From contig OW240914.1 in NCBI GenBank assembly GCA_933207985.1, positions 290,852,438 through 290,916,437 of the forward strand: a DNA stretch of 64,000 nt, given 5' to 3'. The position numbers and the translations under genes are program-made. Positions 21,745-34,779 of this stretch are shown here, piece by piece. Position 1 is the first letter of the stretch; every line of letters starts with the position of its first letter. The stretch is from Pelobates cultripes. Lineage: Eukaryota; Chordata; Amphibia; Anura; Pelobatidae. The notes under the pieces are model-generated. The model searched no databases and was not told the DNA's origin. It saw only the letters and a program-made list of their open reading frames with translations.

Positions 21745-22053
21745 AGGGACACTGTAGGCACCCAGAACACTTCAACTAATTGAAGTGGTCTGGGTCCTGT
21801 GTTCCTTTTGCACTTAGTGCTGCAATGTAAAACATTGCAGTTCCATAAAAACTGCAATGTTTACATTGCAGCTCTAAGTCTGCCCTCAGTGGCTCATCGA
21901 GGAGGGGGTGGAGTGTCGACCCAGCGCCTAGGGACATTGGCGCTGGGACCAGCAAAGTAAATACAGGATTTTTATCTGGGTAACTATTTATCCTGGTGGA
22001 ATGGCACGAGGGAAGGGGAAGGCAGTTTTGTATTCCTGGCACTACAGTATACA
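21745..22053. mobile_element. TTAA-flanked MITE
   Basis: 309 bp between TTAA at 21741-21744 and 22054-22057. The left end is AGGGACACTGTAGGCACCCAG, followed by a palindromic CACTTCAACTAATTGAAGTGG. The right end is diverged (CACTACAGTATACATT). It is related to the copies at 26313 and 35740. Confidence 0.6.
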
Positions 22054-22057
22054 TTTA

Positions 22058-23124
22058 AGGAATAAAAAGATAAATTATAGAGGGCGTTTCATAGTACTAG
22101 GGATAGGGATTCGTTAAACAGACTTTTAGTCCTTTTGTTCGGCGGTCCGTACACTGTCTGTTCGGCTACCGAAGCAACTTTATGTGGTCCCCTTGTTAAC
22201 ACCTTGTAATCACCGACCACTCTTGGCTGTTAACCACAAATTAGACATTAGTTCAAGTGTTTTCCCTCTGTGGCCGCCGTTCATATAACCGAAGACACGT
22301 GCTCCAAGAATTGGCGTCCATTTTGTCTTCCGAACGCAGGTAGAGGTACATGGTCGTCGACTGCGTGGAATTGGATGTCGGATACGCGACCCCGAACACC
22401 CAGGAAACTTGTACCGCTGCCCATCCAACTTCCCAAACAGTTATGAGAATGGCGTTCGGGAGACATGAACTACCAAACATGGGGAACATTCGCTCCCTAA
22501 TATCCAAGGGGAGCAATAGTCAGTATTCGTATGGGAACCCCCGAAAGATGACTGCTCGTTGCCTTGTTTTCTGTGGAAGTATTTTGGGACATCACCTCGT
22601 GATTGACCGAGACTTTCGACAAAGTGGATGCTCAGGCTCAAACTATTCAGTGATATAACTTTTGTGGGGTTTCAATGTTATTATGATGAATTTTTGGGGT
22701 GATTTGTAATAACTTGTTTATTTTCCTGTAACTGAGAGATTTCTGACTTAATTATCTCTCAGACACAGAAGCTCCTGGGAGAAAAAAAATCAGTTGACTC
22801 CCAGAACTATGTGTCGTCTAGTTGCTAGGGAGAAAAGGTCTTGGATTATTACATTGCTTCTTCCAGCTTCGAGGAAGGAATAGTGGAGATACCTAGTCGT
22901 GGTATTGGAGCACTGCTACAGTACTCTCATACGGGATTGACAGAGGGAACATAGAGATGACAAGTAGAAGGAAGTAGGGACTAGATGCCATCACAAAGAG
23001 GTTGGATAACAGAGAAGGTAAATATGAATTACTCCCACACTTTATATATTTTTGTTTTCATTTTTAAAGATGTAAGAACTGGACTATACATAGACTGAAA
23101 GAAGGAAAATTTAGTCTAAGGCAA
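22058..23124. other. Unclassified, partly repeat-like stretch
   Basis: 22100-22660 is GC-richer than its surroundings and has several CG-containing motifs (TTCGGCGGTCCG, TTCGGCTACCG). This might mark a retroelement end, but no repeat pair or coding frame supports it. The rest is featureless. Confidence 0.25.
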
Positions 23125-23480
23125 AGGAAACATTTTTTTTTTACAGTAAGAACAATAAGGATGCCTCTCTTCTCTGCTTGAAGAGGTGGTTTTATCAGAG
23201 TACATACATATGTTTAAACAACAACTGGATGAATATTTGTAAAAACATCATATTCAGGGATATAATTTTTAATTTGTGGGTTAATAGCTTCTTGATCCAA
23301 TGATAAATCTGACTGTCATTCAGTGGTCAAGAAGGAATTTTTTTCCTAGTTTGTTGAAAAATTGTAAAGCGTTTCAAACTGGGTTTTTTGCCTTCTTTTG
23401 GATCAACAGCAAAAAGAGATATGAGGAAGGCTGAACTTTTTAGACACGTCTCTTTTCAGTCTATGTAACTATGTATCAGC
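23125..23480 (+). repeat. CR1/L2-like LINE 3' end
   Basis: It contains TGGTCAAGAAGGAATTTTTT, CTTCTTTTGGATCAACAGC and CTGAACTTTTTAGAC, ending in TCTATGTAACTATGT. I recognise this as the 3' tail of a widespread amphibian LINE group. 5'-truncated; no frame remains. Confidence 0.6.
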
Positions 23481-23523
23481 TCCTTTTTTTCCCACCGTAA
23501 CCCTCAGGGGTGTGGTACCCATT

Positions 23524-24393
23524 CAGTGGCACAGCTAGAGCTGCCCCTGAGTTTGCCACCTCTATCTCGACCCGTGTCATGTCCAGTGCAGTCGCAGATG
23601 GCCGTGGCTGCACCAGACATACCTCTTTTAAATTCTCAACGGCTCTAGCCCAACATAGTTTACAACCTTTTTTTTAAGATATACACAAAATAAATACATG
23701 CATGAAAAATGAATGCATGTAATTCATTGGGGCATATCTACTAAACATATGGGCTGAGTGTTTCTTTAAATAATTATTGTTACTGATGCGCTTCAGTATA
23801 TTTTACTTTTTATTGGTGTGAAAAGAAACACTTAGGATTGAAACGCAGATTATTAAATTAATTTTTTTTACACTTTTTTGGGGATGGAGGGTGTGTGTGG
23901 AGGGTGCAGGGACAGAGTGGGATCTGTGGAGGGAGAGGGATGGTGCAGGGGAGAGTAGATCTGTGCAGAGGTGGGAGGGGCTGTCAGGGTGTTGGGGAGG
24001 CAGAGGGAGAGGGGATCAGTGCAGGGGGAGGAGAGAGGATGTGTGCAGGGGAGGCAAGGGGAAAGGGGATGTTTGCAGGGGAGGCAGGGGGAGAGGGAAT
24101 GTGTGCAGGGAAGAGAGGGGGGATGTGTGCAGGGAAGAACTTACCTGGTGTTTCCGCCAGGCTGCTCTTCATCGTTACTCCGCAGGACAGGAGAGCACAG
24201 GTAATGACCTCACTTCCAATCCTCCTGCCCCGCCTCTTCCCCTCTCTCTCTGCACCGCACGGAGGAGACCTGGCAAGCAGAGCAGGATCGCTGCCAGGTC
24301 TCCCGCAAAAGGTAGGAGCAGGGACCTTGCAGCCCCCACAAAAGTGCCGCCCTTGACGGACAAACCATTCTCTCCCCCCTTGCTACGCCACTG
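23524..24393. mobile_element. hAT-type MITE
   Basis: 870 bp with ends CAGTGGCACAGCTAG and, read inwards from the right, CAGTGGCGTAGCAAG. It is flanked by 8-bp near-identical target copies TACCCATT (23516-23523) and TGCCCATT (24394-24401). The GC-rich interior (23880-24150) repeats GGGGAGGCAGGGGGAGAGG-like units and keeps several meaningless frames open. Confidence 0.8.
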
Positions 24394-24565
24394 TGCCCAT
24401 TAGAATCTTAGATCTGCAATCTCATAGGAGAGAAATCTTGTATAGCTTCCTCATATTTGTTTATGGATTATAGTTAGTTTTTTGAGTGATGTCCTATACA
24501 GACATTATCATTAATAAACTGAGGGATGGACAAAGCTTTCTGAGGACCAACCATTGCAACATTAA

Positions 24566-25636
24566 ATGAATACTCCAACCCACCATAACCACTGCAACCT
24601 GCTGTAGTGATTATGGTGTCAGGAGCACCCTGATGCCCTCCAGGGTGCAGGTCACAGCGGGCATGAGAGTTGGAAACACTGTGCTTAAGCTTAAGTTAGA
24701 GAAAGCATCTGAACTACCCAGGGACGTATTAGCCGCAAGGCAGACAAGGCCTTGGGCGGCATTTTTCAGGGGGCAGCAAAAAATGCCCAAATGCCCATGG
24801 CAAATGCCTAGTTAGCCTTGCGGCTAACAGACATGCTGGGCGCTGGGCGGCACTGGCTGATGGGCGGGCGGGCGGCTGGCGAGGGAGCACTTCCCCTGAG
24901 CGGTCTGCTCAGCTCCCTCGCGCGCCGCAGAGTGAGGCTGGGAGCCGGAAGATGACGTCATCGACAGCTCAGGGGAAGTGCTCCCTCACCAGCCGCCCAC
25001 CCATCAGCCCAGTAGCCAGCCCATCATCCCGACCGGCAGCCACTGGACCACCAGGGAGAAAGAGGAACCCTACCCCCCCCCCCACACTCCCCAGGCATCC
25101 TAAAGGTAAGGAGGCTGGGGGGGTTAAATTTAAAAAAAAAAGTGTTAATGTGAGTGATTGTGTGTGTGTGTGTGTGTGTCTGACTGTGTGTGTGTGTGTG
25201 TCTGACTGTGTGTGTGTTTGTGTCTGTGTGTGTGTGACTGTGTGTGTTTGTGTCTGACTGTGTGTGTGTATGTCTGACTGTGTGTGCATCTGACTGTGTG
25301 TGTGTGTTTGTGTCTGACTGTGTGTGTCTGACTGTGTGTGTGTGTGTGTTTGTCTGACTGTGTGTGTGTTTGTGTCTGACTGTGTGTGTGTGTCTGTGTG
25401 TGTGTGTTTGACTGTGTGTGTGTGTGTATTTAGAAGGTGGGGCAGGGGGGAAGGGTTGGGTGGGGGTGGTGCGGGGGGAGGGGGTGCCTGAGGTTTGTCC
25501 TGCCTAGGGCAGCACAAAACCAGGATACACCACTGGAACTACCAGTAAGTTGTCAAACCATTTGCAAATGGGTAGACTATTTAACTGAGGGGAGTGCCAG
25601 GCACGCTGTAGTGATTATGGGCCTGGGAGTAATCCT
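24566..25636. mobile_element. TTAA-flanked MITE with a hAT insertion
   Basis: TTAA at 24562-24565 and 25637-25640. The ends contain GTAGTGATTATGG-type motifs in both halves (24606 and 25609). Split by the hAT element at 24719-25535. Without that insertion it would be about 250 bp. Confidence 0.6.
24719..25535. mobile_element. hAT-type MITE with TG minisatellite
   Basis: 817 bp, flanked by a perfect 8-bp duplication GAACTACC (24711-24718 and 25536-25543). The left end is CAGGGACGTATTAGCC; the right end, read inwards, is CAGTGGTGTATCCTGG. It has a GC-rich left arm and then a GTCTGACTGTGTGTGTGTGT-type array at 25140-25430. No transposase. Confidence 0.85.
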
Positions 25637-26312
25637 TTAAGAAAATAAAAGATTATCACACCTCACAACAGGTTTACAATGAATTAAAAGCTAAACCTAA
25701 CAAAGCATGTTCAGTATTATTACTTACTCAAAAAAAAAGAAAAGTAATCATAACATTCAAAGTTCAGTCTTGAGAATGCATAACGGAACAGGCCCCTTTC
25801 TGGTTTGCACACTAATATTACAAAGCATAGAACCATGTACCACCATCCTCTCATATGTGGATAGCAAATAGATTGCAGATGATGCACACAATGTTCAGTT
25901 ATGTCATATTGCTTACGGCTCTGTACATGCCATTTAAATAATGGAACATTACCAAAAATGTATTTTTTTGATACTGCCAGATGTGTAACTATATGGTTGC
26001 GTTTCTTGTTTGTTCTTGAATGTTTGTGCCCTTACAGTTTATTATTTTATATTTTGTTTTTTGTACTTAACAGATTGTATCCATATTTCACTATCATGAC
26101 ATTCCTCCTAATTGTACAGCACTAGTAGTTTATATAATGCTTTTACAGGTAACTGGTGATAATGAATTTATTGAAAAAATAAGTACTAAACAGAGGATAC
26201 GGAGTGTGTTAGCCTGAGTGTGCAGTGCAGAGTGTGTTCGTGTTTAATCCTATGTAAACACTGCAATTTTTTTAACCCCTTAAAGGGCCACGCCACACCC
26301 CAGCTTGCTTAA

Positions 26313-26787
26313 AGGACCACTATAGTGCCAGGAAAACATACTCGTTTTCCTGGCACTATAGTGCCCTGAGGGTGCTCCCACCCTCAGGGTCCCCCTCCCG
26401 CCTGGCTCTGGAAAGGGGAAAGGGGGTTAAACTTACCTTTTTCCAGCGCTGGGCGGAGAGCTCTCCTCCTCCGATCCTCCTCTTCTCCTCCCCGTCGGCT
26501 GAATGAGCACGCGCGGCAAGAGCTGCGCGCGCATTCAGCCAGTCACATAGGAAAGCATTCATAATGCTTTCCTATGGACGCTGGCGTGCTCTCACTGTGA
26601 AAATCACAGTGAGAAGCACGCAAGCGCCTCTAGCGGCTGTCAATGAGACAGCCGCTAGAGGAAATAGGGGAAGGCTTAACCCATTCATAAACTGCTATGT
26701 TTATGAAAAAATGGGTTAACCCTAGAAGGACCAGGCACCCAGACCACTTCATTAAGCTGAAGTGGTCTGGGTGCCTAGAGTGGTCCT
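26313..26787. mobile_element. TTAA-flanked foldback MITE (AGGACCACT family)
   Basis: 475 bp between TTAA at 26309-26312 and 26788-26791. Perfect ends: AGGACCACT and its complement. Interior hairpins include GCATTCATAATGC, CACTGTGAAAATCACAGTG, TAGCGGCTGTCAATGAGACAGCCGCTA (centre 26640) and CACTTCATTAAGCTGAAGTG. The same interior occurs at 35736-36144 and, as halves, at 41892-42185 and 45350-45717. This is the best-preserved copy in the window. Confidence 0.8.
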
Positions 26788-26984
26788 TTAATGGGTGAGG
26801 AGTACCCTAGTTTAAGCCCCGTTTATAAAAGTACTGATTTCTATGAGAAACCAACAGTTTCAGAAATTAACTAGGGAACTCTCTCTGGCTGTTAATCAAA
26901 CACCCAGGGAGACTGACTTCCTACTTCTGTTAGCTCCCCTGAGCTATATCACCTAAATATTGATTTTTTGTTAGTATGTGGGAA

Positions 26985-27115
26985 GTTATATAGTTACATA
27001 GCTGAACAGAGACGTGTGTCCATCAGGTTCAGCCTTCCTAACATCTGTTTTTTGCTGTTGATCCACAAGACGATCAACAAGCAAAGAAAACCCCAACTTG
27101 AAGCACTTAAATTTT
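26985..27115 (-). repeat. CR1/L2-like LINE 3' fragment
   Basis: Reverse-strand relative of 23390-23480: ACATAGCTGAACAGAGACG, then GTTCAGCCTTCCTAACATC and TTTGCTGTTGATCCACAAG. Only the tail is present. Confidence 0.55.
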
Positions 27116-28340
27116 TGCAACAAACTAGGAAATAAAAATCGTTCTTGACCCCACAATGGCAGTCGGATTTATCCTTGGATCAAAAAGCTCTTACCCTACA
27201 GTTGAAAATTTATATAATTGAATATTATGTTTTTGAAGTGGACTGCATTGACTCAATACATCTCTATTATGAGATGCTGATTGCTAAGGGCTGTATTTGG
27301 CTTGTGCTGGCTCTGCCCCTGATCCGCCTCCTTGACAGTCTCAGCCAAGGGAAAGCATTGTGATTAGCTCAGATCACCACTTCTGATGATGTCATCCAAG
27401 CAGGCAGATCAGGGGCAGAGCCAGCAGCAGCAGACTGAAATAAAGGTAAGATTTTAATATATTTAGGGAAAGATGGGGATTTTAACACTATAGGGCTAGG
27501 AATACATGCTTCTGTTCCTGACCCTATGGTGTTCCTTAACTTCCACTAAGTGTGAGTGGCCTTTCTCTGATCTGAGACTTTTATCCTAATGGTTTGACAT
27601 ACTGCACTATTGGAAATCACATGTCCTTGTGTTTTTCTGTTTCATATCATGTTGAGGACCATTGTTTTAAAGGACATTTAAGAAAACCATCTGAGGATTT
27701 TTGGGACCTGTCTCCACCAGCACAAGCATCTGTGTATTTCCTATTTATTATTGATTGTTTTTTCGATGCAACCTTCATTTTTTCTTCTACTTATTTCACT
27801 TATTCCATTTTCTTATTTAAGGTGTGTATTGTGTGTGTTTTTTTGACTCTGTGGTTGATAACATTTGGTGGAAATTAGACTTAAAAGAACTCCACCGTAA
27901 AGCTGGTGTTCTTGTAACAGCCATTTTGCTAGGGAGACAATTTCGACAGTTTTTTCTCTGGAATTTACACAATAGAAAAAAATACCGAACATCACTCATA
28001 ACTCCTAATAAAGGAACACGACAAGCACTATAACCTTTACAGTGCCCCGGGAACCCGCAATGTAAGTAGTCAAATTGTAGGTTCTTATTGCCTGTCATAG
28101 CCTGAGCTAAGCCTAACAATCTCAGCCAATGAGCTGAGCTCTGAGCACTAAAGAGAAGTGGTGCGGAATGAAACCTCGTGGATCCTTGATAAAAAGTCAG
28201 ACCATTCTGGAACTGCTACAGTAGGGCCAACATTGTAGAACTTGAATATTTCTCCAATTCATCTACATTTTTAGTTTTAACATTTTGCCTAAACTACACA
28301 AAAGTGTATGTTGTTGCTTTTTTTTTAATTCACCAACGTT
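27116..28340. other. Intron sequence with MITE-like scraps
   Basis: Around 27490-27540 (ACTATAGGGCTAGGAATACAT, then CCTATGGTGTTCCTTAA) and 27990-28060 (AAAGGAACACGACAAGCACTATAACC) there are TTAA-MITE-like ends, but I could not pair them. No coding region is recognised. Confidence 0.3.
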
Positions 28341-28359
28341 CAGTGTTCAAAAAAAACAT

Positions 28360-29150
28360 ACCCTTGGGGGCGACCCCCGCCGACACGAACTGACAGGCAG
28401 ATGGGGGCAATGATATACCAGCCACAACAGCTACCTGGAAGAATTATCCAAGGCAAGAGGCGGCCCGGCTCCACTCCCCCCCCTTTTTTCCCCTATCCGG
28501 CTGGGGGTGGGGGGTAACCCATGCCGCATGGTGGCGGCACCCTCCGGGGCGGAAGATACCGCACGGGGTCCAAGCTGGCCGCCTAAACGGGCAAAGGCAA
28601 CAAATACAGCCCACCCGAAGACTTACCCCAGAAGGAGAAGCACCAAAAGGGACCAACATGGCGGCTCACACGGGCCCTGGCAGGGCCAGGTGCCGGATGG
28701 ATCAACCAGGCCATGACCTCGACCACGGGAGAGGTGTGTGCCCGGGCATCTGGGTCAGGGGTCCCCAGAAAGCCTAGTCCCTGGCGCCGTGAGCCCGGTG
28801 GGGCGAGACTGTGCCACCTCCCTCGACGGACCGGTGGTCGCGGGGGGCGGACGCCGGCTCCAAGCATGTGGCCGGCGTCGGGTGAGACGCAGGAACACAC
28901 TCCTCAAGGGACCCAAGTGGGGCCAAGGAGGTGCAGGGAGCAGACGGCCGGAGGACTTATGTGGTGGGGCCCAACGGACAGTTTAAGCTCCTGAGTGCCC
29001 ACGGAACTGTGGGGGACCCGACCGGTGAGCGGAGATCGGCGTGGAGGTGAAGGAAGGAGGCCAGGCACCCCAGGGACAGTGTGGAAGCAGCACCATGAGA
29101 GACTCCCCCAGACAGACATGGGGACTGACAGAACCACCCTGTTGATTGAT
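28360..29150 (+). repeat. GC-rich L1-type 5' region (probable)
   Basis: An island of high GC with CG dinucleotides. It contains AACATGGCGGCTCAC and CCGGACGCCGGC-like motifs, similar in style to the GC-rich starts of the retroposons at 51318 and 56103. Several overlapping frames are open on both strands, but none shows a family signature, so no CDS is called. Confidence 0.35.
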
Positions 29151-30299
29151 AGCTCGCATTTGTGTCTTAAAAGTTGCATTCATTTTTTAAGTTTTTATCT
29201 ATTTCGATTATATGATGCTGGTTTAAAATGCCAAAGGAATGTACAGTTTATGCCATAATGCCCATAGGGGCCAAAGGTTGATACTGATGCATATTTAATA
29301 GCTGACTGCTGCATGAAAGACTGTACAGTCGCTTATTACTGTAAACCTGATATCCAAATAGCTTTGTTATATATTAATGCAGCAGACTAAAAACAAATAT
29401 GCTCCTTATGCTAAAAGTTGGAAAAGTTTTTGTATTTTTGATTATTGCTTAATGTCTGACTCTAATTAGCAAGCTGATTAATTTGCCTCTGCACAGGCGA
29501 CAATTTGCATTTACCAACCAGCAAACACTCAGCACTTGCACACACCAGTTAACACAAAACACTTACTTAACGCTATAACCGAACTAAAAAGGCAACACAG
29601 TACATAAGAGTATAAAACACAAAGCAACCAACTGTGAACAAAAGAAACAGGCTAGGACAAATCCGCCTCTACGCAGGCAACCAAATGTATATACAGTGTT
29701 AAACCAATGCTTAAGCCCCTGCGTGGGCAATCACTTGCTTTATTACAAATCAATTTGATGCATGAATTTATATTGTGCATACAATAAAAATATTCAAAAC
29801 AAACACTACCTGTACACTAGCAGGCTAGTCACACATACAATACTGCATAGCTGCGGACTGACGGATGAGACATGAGGCAGAAATCATCACTACCACACGG
29901 ACAGCCACTGTATTGCTTGTACCAAGCTGGTGCACTCTATTGCAACTTAAAATGTTATCAAGCTTTTCTAAAAAACAAAAATTTTTGTGATTTAACTGAT
30001 TGCCAAGAAAATGTTTATGATACATTGTTTCTTTAACTGGTACCCACTGTTGTGGCGCTACTAGCATGCTTGTTATATCCTAAGCACGAAAAAATAAAGA
30101 ATTAATTAAAAAAAACATACCCTTTGTTGTTTAAAGAAAGATTGCTATGAAACCAGAAACACTATTGAGAGTATGAAATATCATATAAATAAAAATTAAC
30201 ACCAATAAATAAAATTATCAATAATGTCATAATGAATACATTATGCAATATATAAATATATCTTAAATGTGAGGTCTGAGTTCTAGTACCATATCTTAC
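29151..30299. other. Intron sequence with a thrice-repeated short motif
   Basis: The short near-palindrome GCCTCTGCACAGGC at 29483-29500 returns in diverged form near 29662-29680 (GCCTCTACGCAGGC) and 29716-29732 (GCCCCTGCGTGGGC). Otherwise AT-rich with no named element. Confidence 0.35.
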
Positions 30300-30395
30300 C
30301 TTAGAAATATTCTCTTTGCAAATGATTCTGATCAAGCTCTTGTTATGCAGGCTTTCATCTCTGGTAGCAATGCCAGTGATTACAGTGTTATCAAG
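30300..30395 (-). pseudogene. SLC34A1: SLC34A1-like exon 8
   Basis: 96 nt, 32 codons, phase 0 to 0: LDNTVITGIATRDESLHNKS and LIRIICKENISK. It matches the family segment that leads into the large extracellular loop; the human counterpart has the same length (recalled). No stop or shift inside. Borders: acceptor CACGCTCAG, donor GTAAGA. Confidence 0.9.
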
Positions 30396-30879
30396 CTGAG
30401 CGTGAATAATAAAAAATACATTTATATATGTTTGAAAACATATCATTTATTTAATGAGCACAACAGGCAGCCTAACATTCTAAATGTTTAAAAATACATA
30501 TATTTGTTGCAACGTACAATATAAGTATTTTTGGGGGGAAATAAAATATGCATTTACCATTTTGCCATTTTCACTATTTCCTAAGCCCCAAAAACATGTG
30601 TTTAGTTGGCTACAGGGCTGGCCTTTGCAGCTAATGAAGATACACCCCCTTCTTGTCCAACATATACTTTCTTGTTAATGCTGAATATTGAATGAGCATT
30701 ATCCATTTAAATGCTCCTAGATCAAAGCTTAAAGGATAAATTAAATTTGAAAACTTATCATAAAGATGGTTTTATTCAGATTTAGGAATTTGTATTAAAA
30801 TACATTTATACGTTAGGGCTGTATTAGGTCCAGTATCATTTTTAAGTATTTATTTTTATGGTGTCCGTTAAAATGGTGA

Positions 30880-31912
30880 CTTGACACATGCTGGAGATGC
30901 CAACAACACACGGGAACAATGCTCCACATCTGGTGGACGTGTCCTGATCTCACCACCTTCTGGGACAACATAATAAAATTCGTTTACCTAAGCACACAAA
31001 TAAGACTAGAACGCAAACCAGAAATTTTCCTCCTCCAGCTATTCCCCAAAAACCTAAAGAAACCACAAAAATACTTAATATACCACATCATTATGGCAGC
31101 GCTAACAGTGATTAGCAGACACTGGCGATCGGCCTCTCCACCAAAGCTCCAGCTGTGCATACAAACAATAGAAACCACCGAACAATATGAATTGGTGGCC
31201 AGACGCACAAACTCACCGAAAACAAATTGGACAGAGGCATGGGAAAACTGGAGTAGCCACCTACAGAACTCCAAAACACCCACTTAGAAACCGTGCAGGC
31301 GGATGTCTACGAACCGACAGCTGTGTCCCTAACGTAAGAGAAATGTATAGAATATAGTTAAACAAGAGCTATGAACATTGAAATATTATGTTGGTCAAAG
31401 CAATAACGACAGACACATATAAGCACTAGAAAGATGCAGCTCACCCCATCCATACATATTATACAGTATATATAGTCATGACAAAGGAGCTAGCAGAAAC
31501 TGGAAAGGGAAAATCCCAAATGAGTATCAAACGGGCCCCTTCCCCCCCTGAAACCCTGACTTAGGTTCGAGAGGTGCGGACAACTGGACTCCACCCCCCC
31601 CCCATCTCCTCCCTACTCTCCCCCCCCTCCAAATTATTCGCCCTTCTCCCCCAAATCCCTATAGGGTGACAATACTCGATCGCCCACAAAAGCAAAATGA
31701 AACAATCTCTCACCCATACACAGATGGGGAAAATACATGAAAATGTAAATGTGTTATTACATACCGCTGTGTGTGAAATGAAAAAACCGCCGAAGGCGGA
31801 ATCTGTGAACAAGGACACGTGAAATGTTTTTATGACACCCTTCCCTTACTTCTCTTCTGTACCCCTATTGCTGTTACACGAAAAATAAAAATTGTCAAAT
31901 AAAAAAAAAAAA
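30880..31912 (+). pseudogene. 5'-truncated L1/Tx1-like LINE (ORF2 C-terminus and tail)
   Basis: The frame starts with TCWRCQQHTGTMLHIWWTCPD, the L1 ORF2 C-terminal zinc-finger-like segment, and runs to a stop at 31285-31287. It is followed by about 620 bp of 3' region and an A-run at 31901-31912. Only the last 135 or so residues of ORF2 are present. Confidence 0.75.
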
Positions 31913-33551
31913 ACTTGTTTTGTAAAACTTGTGAACTATATTCTTATCATGATAAGCCAGCAGGATGAGATTGATTGGAGTTATACTCCACAAAAGCTGT
32001 TTGGTGACTTATTATCCTATTACATCAGATGTATCTCTTAACTCCCACCAGCCTTTTCCAGAATATAATGCTAGGAGTTGCAATCCATCAGGGACACTCA
32101 ATTTGATGAGAAATAATTCAACTTGTGTTTTTCCTCTGACCTCTGCATGAAACAGAATCCATTTGTGTTTGTTATTTATCAGGGAATAAGAGAGTGAAAC
32201 TGCTGGAGAGATGGGCAGCAGGGACTTTGGCAACTTACCAAGCCATGGTCAGCTTGTCCAGTGCACCTGGTGTGAGCATAATAAGTGAGCTAATACCCCC
32301 TGCAAAACTTGGACAGGACTGATATTGCAAACCAGGAAGATAGTATCAGAAAATATTCCAGCTGGCTGATTGACAGCTCAGGAGGTGGCCTTACATAAAG
32401 AAAAGTATACGGATTTATACTCTGAATGAACCATTTCTACAAAGAAAGGCTGCAGGGACAGGGTCTTGCACAATAAACACTTCAGTAAGATGAATTATTA
32501 TGGTTATGATGTTTAGTATTACCCTTTAATGATTTGAACATGCAAACTAAGCACCTATGTACAGATACATGTCCCACAGCAGACACCTTTCTTGGCTCTT
32601 AAAATAAATATTTAAACTTTTTTTTAGGGGAGAAGGCAGGGCCTAAGCATTCTGTATTTACAGAAGCCTGAAAAGTAATTACATTTCTGACTTAATCTAA
32701 GTTGTTATCTAATTCTATATTCTGGTAGTCTTTATTTGGTCAAAAGACATATAGTTAAATGGATAATCCAGGGTGAATGTAATTTGCCTTTTTTAAGCAT
32801 TATGGAGATCATGCATTGACAAAAAGTATTTATACAGATATAATGAACCTGTTCACACAGAAATGTTCCTATTTTCCTGCAAGTCCTCCACTGTTAGCCA
32901 GGCTATGGAAGTTACTTACCTCTGCAAGCCTGGAGGGCCATGGTAAAGTCACCAAGGGAAAATTTTAGCTCATCAGGACTAAGTTTTCACTCGCTAATGG
33001 TTGGTAGAAATTTTGAGCCCTGAATTTGCAATTGTGATTAGAGCTGGATTTGCCAGTGAATATAGTCAGAAATTGAGTAAGGTTGAGATGAACGATTGTC
33101 TTGTGTGTATATAAACAAAATCGGGATGTAAATGGTAAAAATACAAAATGTAATTCTACAATGCGCATGAATAATTTCTATGGAAACGACACCATTGAAT
33201 AAAACATTGAAAATTGCCTGTAACCTAACTTAACCTTCCTGAAACATAGACTATTAAAAAAAACAGGAAACTGAGGGTTCCTTTTTAAAATTGTACATTA
33301 ACTGGCACACTGAATTCATGCACTCCTGCATTCCTATTACATGCACTGACCCATTATGCTCCTGGATTCATACATTCACACACTACATCAATTTACTGGC
33401 ACATTACAGGGAAACATCAATATACAATATTCATGCATTTACACATACGGTGAGACTAAAATACACCTGAACCCCATGTATGTAGTACCCACATAAAATC
33501 CCACACTATACATAGAGATACACAAATACATTCTCACACATCACTATATAT
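31913..33551. other. Intron sequence, no recognisable feature
   Basis: AT-rich, with short frames only. A GTAAG-like donor context at about 32240 has no coding match to SLC34. Confidence 0.35.
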
Positions 33552-33680
33552 CAGGGCCACCATTAGGTGGTGACAACCATGACGTTTGTCACAGGCCCGG
33601 CGGTCCTGAGGGGCCCGGACTGCTCTGGCAGTCCCGGACCCCAATTTCCTTCTCTGCACACATAGATAGCGAATATCGCA
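33552..33680. mobile_element. Left end of a hAT-type MITE (CAGGGCCACCA family)
   Basis: CAGGGCCACCATTAGGTGG, then TGACAACCATGACG and GGCCCGGCGGTCC. The same series opens the element at 53093. No right end was found; the L1 tail follows. Confidence 0.5.
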
Positions 33681-34779
33681 ATCTTTTCAAATAATTTCTA
33701 TTAAAGCTTTAAAATTTTGTATAACAAGTAATAATAATACAAACATTGTATTAGGGGTAGGAAAGGAAGGGGAACTTGGAAATGGGAAGGGGTATCCATC
33801 CATCATTGAAATAGGCATAACAATGTATATGGCAAAAACTTTGCACATCAATGCACTTTAACAATAAATATATCAAAGACCATAAACTTTTTTGATTTTT
33901 TCTTCCCATTTATCCCAATTATATTTTAATATTGGGAAACCATGCATATTAGCTGTATTCGATAATTCGTGTGCCTTGTTTTCTAAAAGCAAATGAAAAA
34001 CTTCTCTGAGAGATGGCACATTTTGGGACTTCCAATGTCTAGGTAAACAGGATGTAGCAGCGATCAGAATGTGGCCTATGACTATTTTATCTGATCTATT
34101 AACGGACTCCGGTAGTTTTTTAAATAAGGCTAGTTCCGAAGTTAAAATGCTAATGGTTCTGTTCACTTTAATAATTAGATCATGAATCATTTTCCAATAT
34201 TTAGTTAATTTAGGGCAGAACCACCAGATATGGGCCATATTGCCCACACTGCCACAGTCTCTCCAACACCGGCCAGCAGGCCCGGACTGGCCATCGGGCA
34301 CACCGGGCAAATGCCCGGTGGGCCGCGGTGGCCATGGGCCGAGGCCGGCAGGGGAGATCACAGGATCTCCCCTGCCGGTCTATGCAGGGCCGGCACTCTC
34401 CTAGCGCCGGCCCCGCTGTTTGTCACGACGGGCCGGTGGGGAGATCAAGGATCTCCCTGACCGGCCGCCGGCGGGGAGGGAGGGAGGGAGCCAGCTAGGC
34501 TGGAGAGAGGACCCGGCGGAGCTCTAACTTGCAGCTCCGTCGGGTTCCTCTCGCGAGATCCGGCGCGTTGCCATGGCAACGACCGGATCTCGCGAGAGTG
34601 AACTCTAGCCTCACGGGCTAGAGTTCACTCACCCACGAGGACCACCAGGGAACACCGCGTGCCGGACCCCCCTCCCAGTCCCAGCGTGCCGGTCCCCCCC
34701 CCTCCCAGGCTAAAGGTAAGAAGGGAGGGGGGGAAATAATGACTTTTTTTAATTTTTATTTTATTTACCCCCCTACACA

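Noticed and set aside
28444..29258. Overlapping GC-rich frames on both strands
   Set aside because: No conserved domain; open by composition. Treated as a probable L1 5' region.
32216..32290. A candidate SLC34 exon next to a donor-like site
   Set aside because: The translation has no similarity to the missing SLC34 segments.
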